A DNA stretch of 64,000 bases from Margaritispora aquatica (taxonomy: Eukaryota > Ascomycota > Leotiomycetes > Helotiales > Discinellaceae). A program made the position numbers and the translations under genes. Below the pieces are notes generated by a model. That model worked only from the letters and a program-made list of their open reading frames with translations. It did not search any database and was not told the origin of the DNA. Positions 12,901-25,138 of the stretch are shown here, piece by piece (within the stretch, counting starts at the first letter, position 1; the number at the start of each line of letters is the position of its first letter). Location of the stretch: contig VJWN01000028.1 in the NCBI GenBank assembly GCA_007644065.1, forward strand, positions 330,626 through 394,625, written 5' to 3'.

Positions 12901-15570
12901 CACAGCAGAAAAAGCACGGAAAGTGGGCAGGCGTTGGAATACTGAGATCCATACCATTCAGCATGTCTTCTCTCGTAAAGAAAGACAGCAGCAAACATTG
13001 ATTAGCCGCGACTCCTGGATTTCTTTGTCGGGACGACAGGCTAATTGCACAAGCAAGGGGAACAGGCGCTTCACAATGCACCGAAGATCATGCCTGCGCT
13101 GGAAAAACTCACAGGCGAGCAGGAAAAGCGCATCCGATGACCGACGACCAGGCTCACGATGCTGTGGCCAAGGCCAAGATGATCCCTAATTGGCAAACAT
13201 ATCTCCTCTGCTCGCTCAACTCGTGCCTAAAAGGAGATGAACATGCACGCTTCGCAGCTGAAATTTGAACTGCCTGAATATGGAAGACCCGAGCAATCAA
13301 TCTGCGCGTCTAGCCGTTTCCTCAAATCCTCATTCTCGGGGTTCTTTTCACCTTTGGTGGTGAGGGGGGTCTCTCTCTCCACGAATAAATGTCAAAATGC
13401 GGAGTTGACAAGGCGATCAGGCCCCAGTTTGTGGAGAAAGCTAGCATCTCCAGCAGGGGGTTTCTTCACATCTTAAAATCTTCGTTCCAGACGGTGACAC
13501 GGTTACACCGGGTGAATTCAAAGCGGTAATGCGAGAAGGAGGCGCTCCCTTCCTTCCACCTCGCCTCATTCAAACCAATATCACAGATCATTCAGCACAG
13601 AATCAGCAAGTCACTTCTGACTTGCTTGAGATTGGGCGAAGGTATGAAACGGCCAAAGGAAAAAGTGAGAGTGACATTCACGGAGGATTGGCCTCCGCTG
13701 TCGTCTGGGCGAGGCGGAATGATACGATGCGCGCGCGCTCCTCCTTTCCATTGATACATTGATACTGTACCAAGATTTTGCCCAGAGAAGAACGTAGCTG
13801 GGTAGCTGGGCGTGGGGGGAATCTGATATCGTCAAATGCCCTGGCTGTATGGATGGATGGAGCAGCCAATGCGGTCGACCAAACTGCAACGAAACTTGCA
13901 CAAGGCGAGAAAAGCAATATAATGGGCGTGTTAAGACATTCCATTTTTCTCGTTGTGGTGCCCACGTGGAGCATTTGAAGGGCCAGAGCAGCAGGTTTTT
14001 GGAGCTGTCAATTCTCAACAAATTGCTCTTCTCCTCTATCTCTCTCTCTTTCTTGTCGAATCTTATCAACCGAGATATCTCCTGCCAAATCTGCTCAGGC
14101 TATCATCGATGTGGACGGTGGGGAAAAAAAGAGCATGGTTAATGACACGTGATCATTGCCCCTTTCGCCCCACTGTTCGGCTTTGGAATTCCAGGTCTCT
14201 CGCTCTCGCTTCACTTGCTTGTTGTGGGTTGGCATTTGGGGTCCCCGATTTCACCCGACAGTCATGATGTGCTCGACACAGACACAGACACACACACACA
14301 CACACATAGTGGACTTTGACTTTCGCTTTCGGCCCTTCAAAAGTAGGAATGTACTGTTACATCCATGAGCGCATGAATCTGGCGCAGGTACGAGGTATCT
14401 GTACTGTGCGGACACCGGACGACGGAGGTACCCCGTGTGGTTACATGAACGATTTCCTTCGCAGCAGCGGAGATCAAGGCCAGTAAGGTAAGGTGGTAGG
14501 TAAGGTAGGTAAGGGTTCATATTTGGCTGATGATACTCCGTACAATACAGTACCTTACTGTGTGCAGTTTGCGGTCTAACTCCAATCAAATCCAAATCCA
14601 AAAATATTGAGACTGACAAAAATAGCATGTGAACGCTCGCTCGCCCATCTCCCTTTACCCCAATTCCTTTAATCGATTTTTCGGTCATGATTAGGCCCTA
14701 ATACGATACGATAGGAAACCCCAACTTTTTTAGCCTTTCAGCTTCTAGACCAGAGTGCCCGCGCGCCCGCCCACAAAGGCGAAAACAAAAACAAAATAAA
14801 ATAAACACAATGGAGAGAAAGAGAGAAAGTGTTTTGTTTCTCCACCATCGCCGGCATCTCCGCGCGAGACATGTGAGATTGACATTGAGATTGAGATTGA
14901 GAAGTGTGCAAAAACGCTGGCTGGCTGGCAGGCAGGCAGGCGGGCTCATTACGGAGGTAAATCATATTGATTTGATGCATCTGTGCTAGGTAGGAAGGAA
15001 GGAAAAATGGAACTTTGCCTTGCTGTACGCTACACTGCACTACAGTACAGTATTATTAGCCCACCCACCGGAGATTTCCCACTCGGTTCCCCATCCATCC
15101 ATCCATCCATCGTGCGTTCTTTCTCGTTTTTCATCCCATCTTTCGTCGCTCCTCGCCAAGCATGCTTTAAAGGCCTTCCCCAAGTGCCGGGCGGACGAAA
15201 GAGCGTGTGGTTTTCTTGGTTTGTTCGTTGTTCGTCGTTCGACTAATTAGGCAAATACAGATAGATCTTTTTGTATATTCTGTGTTTTTGTTATTTTTTA
15301 TAACGTTATGTTATGTTATTTTATTTTCTTTTCTTTTACCTCTTTTTGTGTTGGAAAAACTGCATTGCGTGCATCTATGCATCTAGATTAAGATCGAGAT
15401 CATCGAGATCTAAAAATTTGGGCGTTTGTTGTTGTCGTTGTTGAGGTGACATCATTGCAAACTGTTGTGGTGACATCGACATACATCAGACATCGAACGT
15501 TCGATAATCGAAAATCGATATCTGGGGAATACAGTACAGGAATGGAATCGTTATCTCTTCCTGCCATCTC

Positions 15571-15690
15571 TATCCATCTATCCATCTATCCATCTATCCA
15601 TCTATCCATCTATCCATCTATCCATCTATCCATCTATCCATCTATCCATCTATCCATCTATCCATCTATCCATCTATCCATCTATCCATC
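15571..15690. repeat. (TATCCATC)n octanucleotide array
   Basis: About fifteen nearly perfect 8-bp units. Because 8 is not a multiple of 3, every forward frame cycles through the same eight-residue peptide (Ser, Ile, Tyr, Pro, Ile, His, Leu in turn). The open frame across it is therefore a by-product of the repeat rather than a gene. Confidence 0.9.
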
Positions 15691-17098
15691 TACCTATCTA
15701 TTTATCAAGCCATCGAACCATTAATCAATCATGGCTCATGGCTCGGGGGAAAAGCTTGGGAGCGCCAAACTCTAAATCATCCACACTTTTTTTCTTGTTG
15801 CTCCTTCCCTTGCTGTCGCGTTTTCTCTTGCTCCATCCATTGTTTTGATACAGTGTCGTGTCATGCTATCATGCAATCTTATAGTCATGCAATCAATCTA
15901 CTACACGGATGGGGTCAAAGAGAGAAGCGAGTCGAGGAGGAAGAGGAAGAGGAAGAGGGATCTACTCACTTTCCTTTCCTTTGTGCCGACACTATCTATC
16001 TACCTATCTACCTGGGAGGAGATTGTTTGTTTGCTTACATACCTGCTTGCTTGTGTGCTTGTGTGCTTATCTCACTAGCCTCCTCGCTCGCGGCTCTTCT
16101 CCGTTTCGCACTAAGCACTACTACCTAGCTAAACTTTACCTTAGTACAGTTAGGTAGGAAATTAGCCATGACCATGACACCGTTGCCTCTCTTTTTTCCC
16201 CAGATCAGATCAGATCTGGATCTGAGAATGGGGAAGGGGAAAATAAAAGTTGGTCGGAACCATGCCATTGGTTCCGATTTTCCCGGAGGCAAGATGAGGC
16301 AGATGAGGTCTGGTAAACGGCAAATGGTAAGCGGCAAATGGTAAACAGTAAACGGTAGATGGCGCGAAGGTTGATTTGCTCGCGGATGGTCTCGTCTCGA
16401 GATTTTGATTTGATTTGGTTTGGGCCTGCCTGCCTGCGTGCATTTGCGTGTGGTGCGGTGCTGTCCCCGTCGCAAATTCGCCAAAAGTCGGCGCGATTCA
16501 GGTACGAGGAGCCGCCTGCCTGCACGCACGCACGCACGCAAAGCAGATTGATTAGGTGAGTGAGGGAATGATGGGAGATGATGGATGGAGCTCGGTGTCT
16601 TCGGTCCTTTGCCCCGCTCACCACCCCTTTGTCCTTCCTTGGGGATCCACTGCTGTACTTATTTAAGGTATCTATCTCTCTCTCTATCTACGCACTTACT
16701 CGCTTGGGCTGGGTATGTAGCGGTAACGGTGTCCCACTATTTACTGGACTGGCGCAAATCAATATCATCTCATGCTATCATTTCATTCCTTTCTCTCTCT
16801 GTCTCTCCCCTCTCCTCTCTCTCCGCTTTTTCTTTTTGGTTGTTGTTGCAGTTTTTTTTTTTTCCTTTCACGTGGAGCTTAGGGCGAGGACTTTTCTCGT
16901 GGAATGGAAGCGGGAAGAGGGGAGACGGACAGCAGTACAGCGCCTTAGATTGGGAAAGAGAGATTTTGCCGAGATGCAAAAATGCAAAAATAAACAGGAC
17001 AAGTGTCTTGTACGTGTGGACAGGAGATCGCTGCTGGTTTGGTTGCGCTGTTGTAATACCTCTGGCCAGATCATCGGATAAGATCTACCCTATGGCGG

Positions 17099-17120
17099 TA
17101 CAGTACAGTACTGTACTGTA
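17099..17120. repeat. 22-bp perfect palindrome built of GTACAGTAC
   Basis: Both strands read identically over 22 bp, centred between 17109 and 17110. Related GTACAG/CTGTAC runs occur near 965-1020, 9255-9265, 14540-14560 and 15030-15050, so this is the longest member of a scattered family. It has no associated gene. Confidence 0.8.
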
Positions 17121-20100
17121 GATGTGGCTTTGTCTCTGCGCATGCCTTCACCTACCTATCCAAGCACGGCATGTATCTCACGCTCTCTACGTGGTTGGTG
17201 CAGCAAGCACCATCTACACCTCACTCAGCACCTAGCAAGATGCTTGGCGCTCAGTGCTTGATCCTCACTCAATACTCAGTGCTGCAAACGAAGGCGTCAT
17301 CGTGATCTGATTCTGATTGATGTACCGTACCTACCTATACATGCTATGTTATGCTATGGTATTGTCTCTGCTTGCATGCTACTATGATGGCATATTCCGT
17401 GAGAAAAAGCCGGGGAGGAAAAAAAATAAAGTGTGGAAGGGAGGGGCTCCTCTCTCAGCTTCAGCTTCGGCTTCAGCATGATCGTGATTGTGATCGCTCC
17501 ACGGTGGAGAGTGATTGACTGACAAGAAAAGTGGTGGTGGTGGAGTGGACCGTGGACTGGACTGTGGAGTGGATTGCGGTGGGGTGGAGTGGAGTGGAGT
17601 AGAGTGTCTATTGTATCTGTTTTTTATTTTATTTTATGCCGGCGTCGCACCGAGGCTTTTCCGAAGTGTGGGAAAGGTTTAGTGAGTGACGGACTGGTGG
17701 CATTGAAGGAAGGACTGAGGGTTGAGTTCGGGATTGGGATTGGAGTGGATTGGATTGTGTGAGTGGGTGGGAGAGCTGTCAAGGTGCTTGATCATGCTGG
17801 ATGTCACTGAATGGGGTTTGTGAGTTTTGAGTTTTGAGTTTGGGTCTATGCTTGAGTCTGACGTTGATTGAGGTGAGGTTAGGTTGAGATGAAGTGTAGC
17901 GGGGAGGTGGGCGGATGTGATTGCGATCTGGGGGCGTAAATGCGTAAGTGGCGGACAGGATACTGCTGAGACTGATGACGACGAGGGAGTGGAGAGATGA
18001 GGTCGTGAGTTGAGGTGAGGTGAGGTAAGTGAGATGTCTAGGAGAAGGAATATGGAATATCGAATATGGAGTGTGGGGTTGAGTGACAGGAGGGAGTCTT
18101 GTGTGTCTTGAGTTTTGGGCTAGACTGGGCGAGACCTTGTGAGAGATAGGAGGGCGGTGATCTTCTTGCGCTTTGTGTGTTGCTTTTTTTTTTCCTCTTG
18201 GGGGGTTGTGAGCGTGGTCGTGGGCTTGGTTGGAGATATGGTTTGGTTGTTGTTGTGGGTGTGATGCAATGTGACGTGATGTGGACGTGATCTAATCTCA
18301 TGTGGTTGTGGTTGTGCTTTTCGAAAAGTCGGGGAGGAGCTAGATAGGAGGTGTCTTGGGGAGGGGAAGGCTTGGGAAGGTGAAGGTAGGGGAGGGGGAA
18401 TGGGGACGAGGAAACCCAAGTGTCACAGTAGGGTAGGAAGCGCGGAATATCGCTACGATATTTTTATACTTGTAGCATGTTACTAACTCCGAGATGGATA
18501 CCCAAGGTATATATGCATGTAATTCCTAGCTGCGGCTGCGGCTGCGATTGCGATTGCGAGTGTGGTTTTACTTGGTTGAGATAGCTCGTGGAGCGAGAAC
18601 CGTTCAGAGACATGGACGGAACCCGGACGGAACGCGATGGAGAGATGGCAAGATGGAGAGTGCGCTGGTGCGTGGAGCTATGTAGTTAATGTGCGTATGT
18701 GAGTGAGTGAGTGTTTGGAATTTGAACTTGAACATGTGTGGCGAGCATGTGTGTATCTCACGCTTGCCTTGTTCTGTTTCTTGGAGAGATTTCGGGGGTG
18801 GTATGAGAATGAGGATAAGGATATGTAGAATCGTTTGTGTTGAAGTTGAAGTGAGGCAGAGTAAACTTAAAGGTAAAGCAGAGCTGAGCAGGAATGAATG
18901 AATGAATGAAATATCAGTCCCTAGGAGAGAGAGGAGAGAGCGGGAATGTGATGAATAGAATAGTATAAAAGTAAGCAAGTAAGGCGAGCTATGGGTGGGT
19001 GGGTAGGTAGGTGGATGGGAGTGCGTCTTGGTCACGGTTACAGTAGGGTAGGTAGCGATCGAGATGGAGATTTCCGCAGCAGGGAGGGGAAAATCGGTGT
19101 GGTATGAGAAAGTTCGCTGACTTCGCTGCGATCTTGCTTCCTCCAAGGCAGGGCACTTACATCTAGGTAGTTGGAAGTCTGTAGTTAAGCGAGGTAATGC
19201 TCGCTCGAGGATTTCTTGACACTGTAGCTGTGATTGTAACTGCAATTTCACTTCGGGTTAATTTAAATTTGGATTGAGATTCCGACTTTACGTATCAGGG
19301 GTTGAGTATAAAGTAGAATAAGTAAGTTGTAATTGGGTTTATATTTCACAGTAATCTTATATCACTTTCTCGAAGCAGGAGTGTAGGATAGCGTCTACCG
19401 AGATGCTTGTTGAGCAACAACTGACCCATGGGCGGATAGACAGCTTTGGCTTAAGAAGTTCGAGTGGAGTCAAGGTATTTCGGACATATCTGTTCCATGG
19501 CAGATTTCTTCACGGTTGAGAGAGGTGGAGGCTTGATAGGTAAGTACGAGTGGTGTGATAATCGAAAATGAAGGAGAAGGCGAAGGCGCTGAAGTGCGTT
19601 GGGAAAGATAGAACTAGATGGAGTTTGCAATGGTGAGGTTGGAGCTATGAGGGAGGTATGACGCGGTGTTTTGAAGTTTAAGGTTTATGTTGGTGTTATT
19701 GTCGTGCCTTGGTAACTACTAAATTGACTTTGGTATTTATCGTTCCTCGTGCTTTGTGTGCTTTATGATTATGGGAAACACGAGGAGTACTACGAAATAG
19801 GTAGACAATTGTGAAATAACAAAGCAAGCAACGGGAAGCTGTTCTATCTATCTCCACAACACAATTTAGTCTTTGTCTCTGACTGAGAGTTGGCTTTATC
19901 TCTGCGAGAGTTCTTTTGATAGAGTAAGGTGTCGTGCTGTTGTAAGAGAGTTGGATTATGGAGCAGAAAGAAACGGAAAATCATAAGCGATATGTGCTCA
20001 GGGTAATGTAATCTTGCTAGGAGAAGTGGAGATGTGAGAAAATAGATATCCCACTGACTCTATAGACAGAAAACCTAAGTTATAGTCTTGAGCTATTGTT

Positions 20101-20413
20101 CAATGCACTCCATTCTTGTCCTTTCCAGCTCATTCACAGGCTTTGCTACTTGTGTTTTCTTGAATTCACAACAACTGTATCTTTAGATTTATGATTCCTT
20201 TTAATTTATACAACGCAGTTATCCTCCTAGTCATGCTCAAGAAGAGAGCTCATACTCCGTTTCCCAATAATACTCTCCGAATGTATAAAGCTCGTGGGGA
20301 GGCTCTCCATGAAATGGCTTTCGTCAAACACTTCACAAATCCCTATTGTATCCTCGAAAGACTTCCAATCGCCAGGAGAACCCTCAATTGGTTAACTAAA
20401 CATATACTCCAAC

Positions 20414-21061
20414 ATGCGCAGCCACTTTCTCGTTATCGTCGTATCAATGTCGAGCATTCTCGCGCTTCCTTGTAACGCCATCCCAGTGTCTGGTGCCAAC
20501 ACTTACAACATTATATCTTCCATTGAAAGCGAAAAGCCGGCTTCCCACAACCCAAGCTTCACATTGCCACTCGAAAACGAGCCAATCACCAGTCTCAAGC
20601 CAAAAACCTACTTCTCACCACGCACACTACTAGAGCAACGCTCTCCAAGCCCCAACATTCAAGCCATTGCCGCCCAAGCCCCCGTTTCGAACCCTTACTG
20701 CACACCACACCGGCATAGCCCATGGATCTGCACCTTCGCCGTTCTTAACACACCCCTTTCCGCCCAGATTTTTGCCTACGACCACTTATGCACGCCGCTG
20801 CCGCTCTCTCGGTCTTCGATCCCCTACTCCACCTCTATGACCAAAGTCACCCTCGCGCTTCACAGCAGCATCGTCACGAATGAGCTGTTTGATATGGGCG
20901 TGGTGGATAGGCAAACGCCGTTTTACTTCTGGACTAAGGGCGTCAAGGCATCGTGGGAGAAGGGAAAATGGGAGGGTTGTCGGAATGGTGGGATCAGTGG
21001 TGGGAGGGGAGCTGGGTTTGATTTGGTTTGTCAGAGGGAGTTTCAGTGTAGACAGAAGTGA
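20414..21061 (+). CDS. Small secreted cysteine-containing protein, function unknown
   Basis: A 215-codon frame without introns. The first 22 residues form a hydrophobic signal peptide (MRSHFLVIVVSMSSILALPC, followed by a likely cut after NA). The mature part has six cysteines, all in the C-terminal two thirds (PYCTPH, WICTF, HLCTPL, EGCRNG, LVCQ, FQCRQ), consistent with three disulfides in an extracellular protein. There are no membrane segments after the signal peptide, and I recognise no family. It lies at the edge of the gene desert and has no obvious partner. The size and layout resemble the candidate effectors or small secreted proteins of plant-associated fungi. The alternative is a chance frame, made less likely by the clear signal peptide and cysteine pattern. 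Confidence 0.6.
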   Translation: MRSHFLVIVVSMSSILALPCNAIPVSGANTYNIISSIESEKPASHNPSFTLPLENEPITSLKPKTYFSPRTLLEQRSPSPNIQAIAAQAPVSNPYCTPHRHSPWICTFAVLNTPLSAQIFAYDHLCTPLPLSRSSIPYSTSMTKVTLALHSSIVTNELFDMGVVDRQTPFYFWTKGVKASWEKGKWEGCRNGGISGGRGAGFDLVCQREFQCRQK

Positions 21062-23407
21062 GGTTGACTTGAGAGCTATACTGGCGTAGGTGGTATTGAG
21101 AGGGTGGGTTGTAGGATAATAGGGTTGAGTGTAGAGTGGTATTTGTGCTTTGTAGTGTTGTAGTTAGTTGTATGTCAAAAATTATGAACATGGTTCGAAA
21201 TGCGGTGTGCAAATCAATTACACTGGCTCAAATTTCTAGAGAGTAGAAGTTTGAACCAAACTTGAATCCGACAATAATCACTCCTAATTACCAAAAGCCA
21301 TATGAGAAACGCAATAAAATCTTGTGAAAGTATAAAGGATGTAAAGTAATAAACTGATATTCCGAAACGGCTTGAATCCAAAAGTGATCTAAGATTCGTC
21401 CATAATGAATGTCCTATCTTCAACAGTCGGTATTTTGCTTACGTGTCTCCAACATCGAAGTCTCATTTCAAGCAGTGAGCTTATTTTTTCTGATTACATA
21501 TTTGTTGAGAATATTTTTGGCATATAGAACAAGCAATGGCATGCTCGGTACCTTTTGGCTTAGAGAAACTTGTGAAGGGTAAAATGCGCAGGAATTATTT
21601 TCCCATCTTAGAGGACGCACCCAAACTCCATCTCATGGCTCTCCTAAGTTGAAAATAATCAGACTTATCTTGCCAAATACAGTTGATACATACATCTCTG
21701 GTGTCATTGAAGTCAAAGTTGATGGTTAAATTTTCGGAATTACCGAAAATGGTTTGGTTGCACATCATTTGAGGGATGAAAAGCTTTGGAACATCGAGCA
21801 CAGGTATATATGAATGGCTTTTAGAAGCAGGGAATTCTATGGGATACGCACAGTTAGAATACATGCTAAACTAGCATATTAACGAAAGGGTATGGCTAGG
21901 TAGCATTGTTGCTTTCACTTAAGATATGAGGCTAGCATTTTTAAATCAATTTGTGATAGACAGAGAATCTAGTAACGCGTGAGCTACCAATGGAAGAATT
22001 ATTGTACAAGGATAGACGTACAAAAGTCTTGAGGGTTATCAATGCTGATGTAAATATATCTTCTGCTGTGTTAGTCGTTGAGATATTATGCTATAAGAGC
22101 GAGTATGCGCATTACAACGAGGTAATCCAAGCATAAGAGAGGAAGAAGACTGACATAGAAAGATCTCCATAGCCATACTCATAGAACCTTACACCTCAAC
22201 TCCGGTTGAGAAGCTTTCCTGGACGAAGTCATCTTCCGAAACCTTCAAGACGAGAAGGAATTCTTTTGCTCGTTGTTAGTCACTTAAGTTGGCTTAGATC
22301 TAGATCGTAGACGTGCTAATGCATGAAACTTCAGCCTTGTACCTCTGTCAATGATACTGCAGTTAGGAATAGAGCTCCGCGACGCCGATTGCCTTGCCTT
22401 GCCGATGATATGATCCCAGAAGTAAATGACAATTGTTATAATCTTCTCATCGTCTCATTTATCTATGGCCCAGCGGGAGTTTCTATATTTTAAGCATCAC
22501 CTTGAAGTGTTGCATCAAGCAATAAAGTGAAGAGCTTGTAAGTGTTAAGGATGTATCAAGAAGCGATTGGACTTGGTAATTTTGGAGTATTTTTCGAAAA
22601 TATATCTATCTTATCCACTACTAGTAGGTTATAGTACAATTTCTGTTGCTTTTAGCAACGCTGTAAAAATTTGCTGTTGGCCAACACGTGCAAGTGGCAC
22701 TATATGATCCTGTATCCGGTGCAGTTCTTTTGGTTCGTCGTCTTTTTGGAAGGATAAGCTGACTCAACGACGTCAAAAAACAAGACCCGCACTCCAGCAC
22801 ATACGAATAACCTCGAGATGAACCGTATCTGTTCACGGAACGTCTCTCATCCTTATTGCTGGAATAGATCCCCCAACTGCCAGTTATCCATGTTTCCGGC
22901 TATAGAATTTCCAAGGAACTTATTCTCGTGATGCTACAGGTAGCCATATCTCCAACACCAACGATCAATAACATCAGCCTACTAAATAATCAATGCCCAC
23001 TTTTCTGATCCAAGGCAGCGGTAAGTTACGTCCTTCTCCATATTCCCTTAAAGTAAACCAATTGAAGCGTCCTCGATACAAACGAGAGCAATGCTCTTAT
23101 TGGCTAGTCGAATGTACCCCTGCACTGAAGATCTCGGCTCGGACTAGGTAAGTAAGCAGTAAGGTACCTTAAGTAAGGGACTACTACAAGGTGAGTAAGG
23201 GCGAGCTGAGAACATTTCTTATCCTCAATTGTTCTGTTTTGACTGAATCTCGACTCAGTAGATCGGGTCTTGCTAGCATTTTGACCATCCAGTTTTCTAA
23301 ATTTTCGGGTCCGTTATCTTCTGCCGACTCACGCTCTCCGGCCTTGGATCCTCGCTAGCTGACCGAATTCCCTTGGAGTACATTCTCAATCTCTGATCAC
23401 GAAGAAA
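21062..23407. other. Intergenic, no gene seen
   Basis: Moderately AT-rich sequence with only short frames (under 90 codons) lacking domains. The last few hundred bases, with a CT-rich stretch and a TAGGTAAGTAAG-type repeat near 23145-23170, should contain the promoter of the P450 gene. Confidence 0.55.
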
Positions 23408-25138
23408 ATGCCATATGCTGCGATGTCTCCGTATTTTGAAGGTTATGGGCCTTCAATTCTCATGGCTGTTGCAGCTGTGCTCCTATTATGTTGGCAAAAG
23501 CTATCAATTCGACTAGACCCTGCAGAGCCACCATTGCTCAAGCCTACTGTTCCTTATATTGGCCACATTATTGGAATATTCCAACATGCAGCCGGATACT
23601 TCGATATATTGAAGTACGGCGTAGATTGTTGATAGTTAGCTAGCTTTGCTAATATCTCGTAGTGCTAAGAAACCCGTCCCTATTGCGACTCTGCCTATGA
23701 TCAATCAGAAACTATACTTGATCAACTCGCCCGCTCTAATTCAGAGTGCGTATAAGTCCAAAGCACTTTCTTTCGAGCCATTCATGGTGGAATTTGCCCA
23801 GACACTTTTCGGTTTGGACGCAAGTTCAATGATTCCAATTAAGGACCAAGGAGACGAAACCCGTGCTTCATTTCTGGATACTTTCATTCGTGAGCTGCAT
23901 GGTTCTATGATCGGTAAGCATCTACACAAGATGAATGCTGATACTTTGAACTGGCTGGCACCCACCTTCAACGAGCTTGGGAAGACTTTTGAGACCGAAA
24001 GTTTGTGGTTGTGGCTGAGAGATGTGATGACCATGGCAACGTGTAATGGTCTTCTTGGATCTCACAACCCAATGAGAAAGGATCCGAGTCTGATCGAAGA
24101 TTTATGGTTAGCTTAGCGGATTAGACTGAGTTTTTGGCATGAGCTTTACTAATTTCTGTTAGGATTTTCGAGAGTGGAATAATGAACTTCATTATCAACA
24201 TTCCGGAGTTCATTGCGCCTAAATCGTATAGAGCTCGTCGTAATATACAGACCGCTTTGATCAGATACTATGCAGCAGAGCATGTAAGTCCTGACCCGAT
24301 AGTTGCTCCAACAATGAGTTAAACATTACTGCAGGACCACGACGAAGATGTCGCGCAGATAACAAAAGCCCGTGCAAATGTTTATAGAAAACACAAGATA
24401 CCGGCTACTGATATTGGCAAATTTGAGATCGGTTTACTTCAAGTTGCAACAGCCAACGCTATCCCAACAATCTTTTGGCTCGTTTGTTTTCTTTACTCCA
24501 ATCCTGAAACGCTAGCAGTCATTAGAGAAGAGCTTCTTACTGTGATAACCACCTCGGCAGCATTAACCACTGATGGCAGAAGAGAAATCACAATCGACAT
24601 TACCAAATTTGACACCTACGCCCCAGTCTTCGTCTCCTCCTACCGCGAGACAATTCGTCTCGCAGACTCCCATATTGGAAATCGTCGTGTCATGGCCGAC
24701 ACCACGATTACCGATGGCAAAAGGAGTTACTTGCTCCGCAAGGGCGTGGATGTGCAATGGGCTTCTGGAGTCCAGCAGACTTCCCATGAGATATGGGGCC
24801 CTGATGTTGAGTCATTTAGCTCTACGCGATTCTTAAAGTCGGAGAATATCAGTGACCAGGAAAAGGAGCAGAAAAGAGCGTATATGCCATTCGGAGGTGG
24901 GAAGCATCTGTGTCCTGGCAGAAACTTTGCTTTTGCAGAGATTCTGGGAACGGTGGCCCTTATGGTATTAGGATTTGATGTTGAGGCTGTAGATGGCGGA
25001 AGGATTGTTGTTCCGCAACTTGGAAGAGCGAACTTAGGCGAGGGAATTGCCAAGCCAAGAGGGAAAGGATCGAAGATGGGCGCCAAGTTGACAAGACGAG
25101 AGGGTTGGGAGGATGTCGTCTGGAAATTTGCTTGTTAG
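23408..25138 (+). CDS. Cytochrome P450 monooxygenase, resembling the CYP7/CYP8-like fungal group
   Basis: Four exons fit: 23408-23613, 23663-24106, 24163-24283 and 24335-25138, giving 524 residues. The introns are 49, 56 and 51 bp with GT-AG borders, and the frame is kept across all three. An N-terminal membrane anchor (about residues 12-27) precedes a proline-rich hinge (DPAEPPLLKP). The heme-binding loop FGGGKHLCPGRNFA places the thiolate ligand at Cys450, and the K-helix ExxR motif is Glu362-Arg365 (YRETIRL). The enzyme would hydroxylate a hydrophobic substrate at the ER membrane with electrons from a P450 reductase. The substrate cannot be read from the sequence. Resemblance to oxysterol 7-alpha-hydroxylase-type fungal P450s is my impression of the overall pattern. 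No biosynthetic cluster genes surround it. All key residues are present, so it looks functional. Confidence 0.92.

Larger units (their letters stand above)
4225..20413. other. 16-kb gene desert upstream of creA
   Basis: No frame in this stretch shows a recognisable domain, codon-like composition, or a set of exons joined by splice signals. The longest frames (for example 18604-19251 minus, 16585-17121 plus, 13611-14069 minus) are built from serine/tyrosine-rich low-complexity sequence. The DNA is dominated by simple repeats and short palindromes such as GTACAGTAC. The creA promoter and 5' leader must occupy the left end. Long non-coding transcripts cannot be excluded from sequence alone. Confidence 0.6.

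Noticed and set aside
13611..14069. 152-codon minus-strand frame
   Set aside because: No domain, a mixture of unrelated composition, and not supported by start context or neighbouring exons.
18604..19251. 215-codon minus-strand frame in the gene desert
   Set aside because: Composition is low-complexity (Ser, Leu, His, Thr) and follows the underlying short repeats. No domain, no splice partners and no coding-like codon pattern.
21595..21864. 89-codon minus-strand frame with a few cysteines and NxT sites
   Set aside because: No signal peptide and no conserved features, in an AT-rich region where such frames arise by chance.
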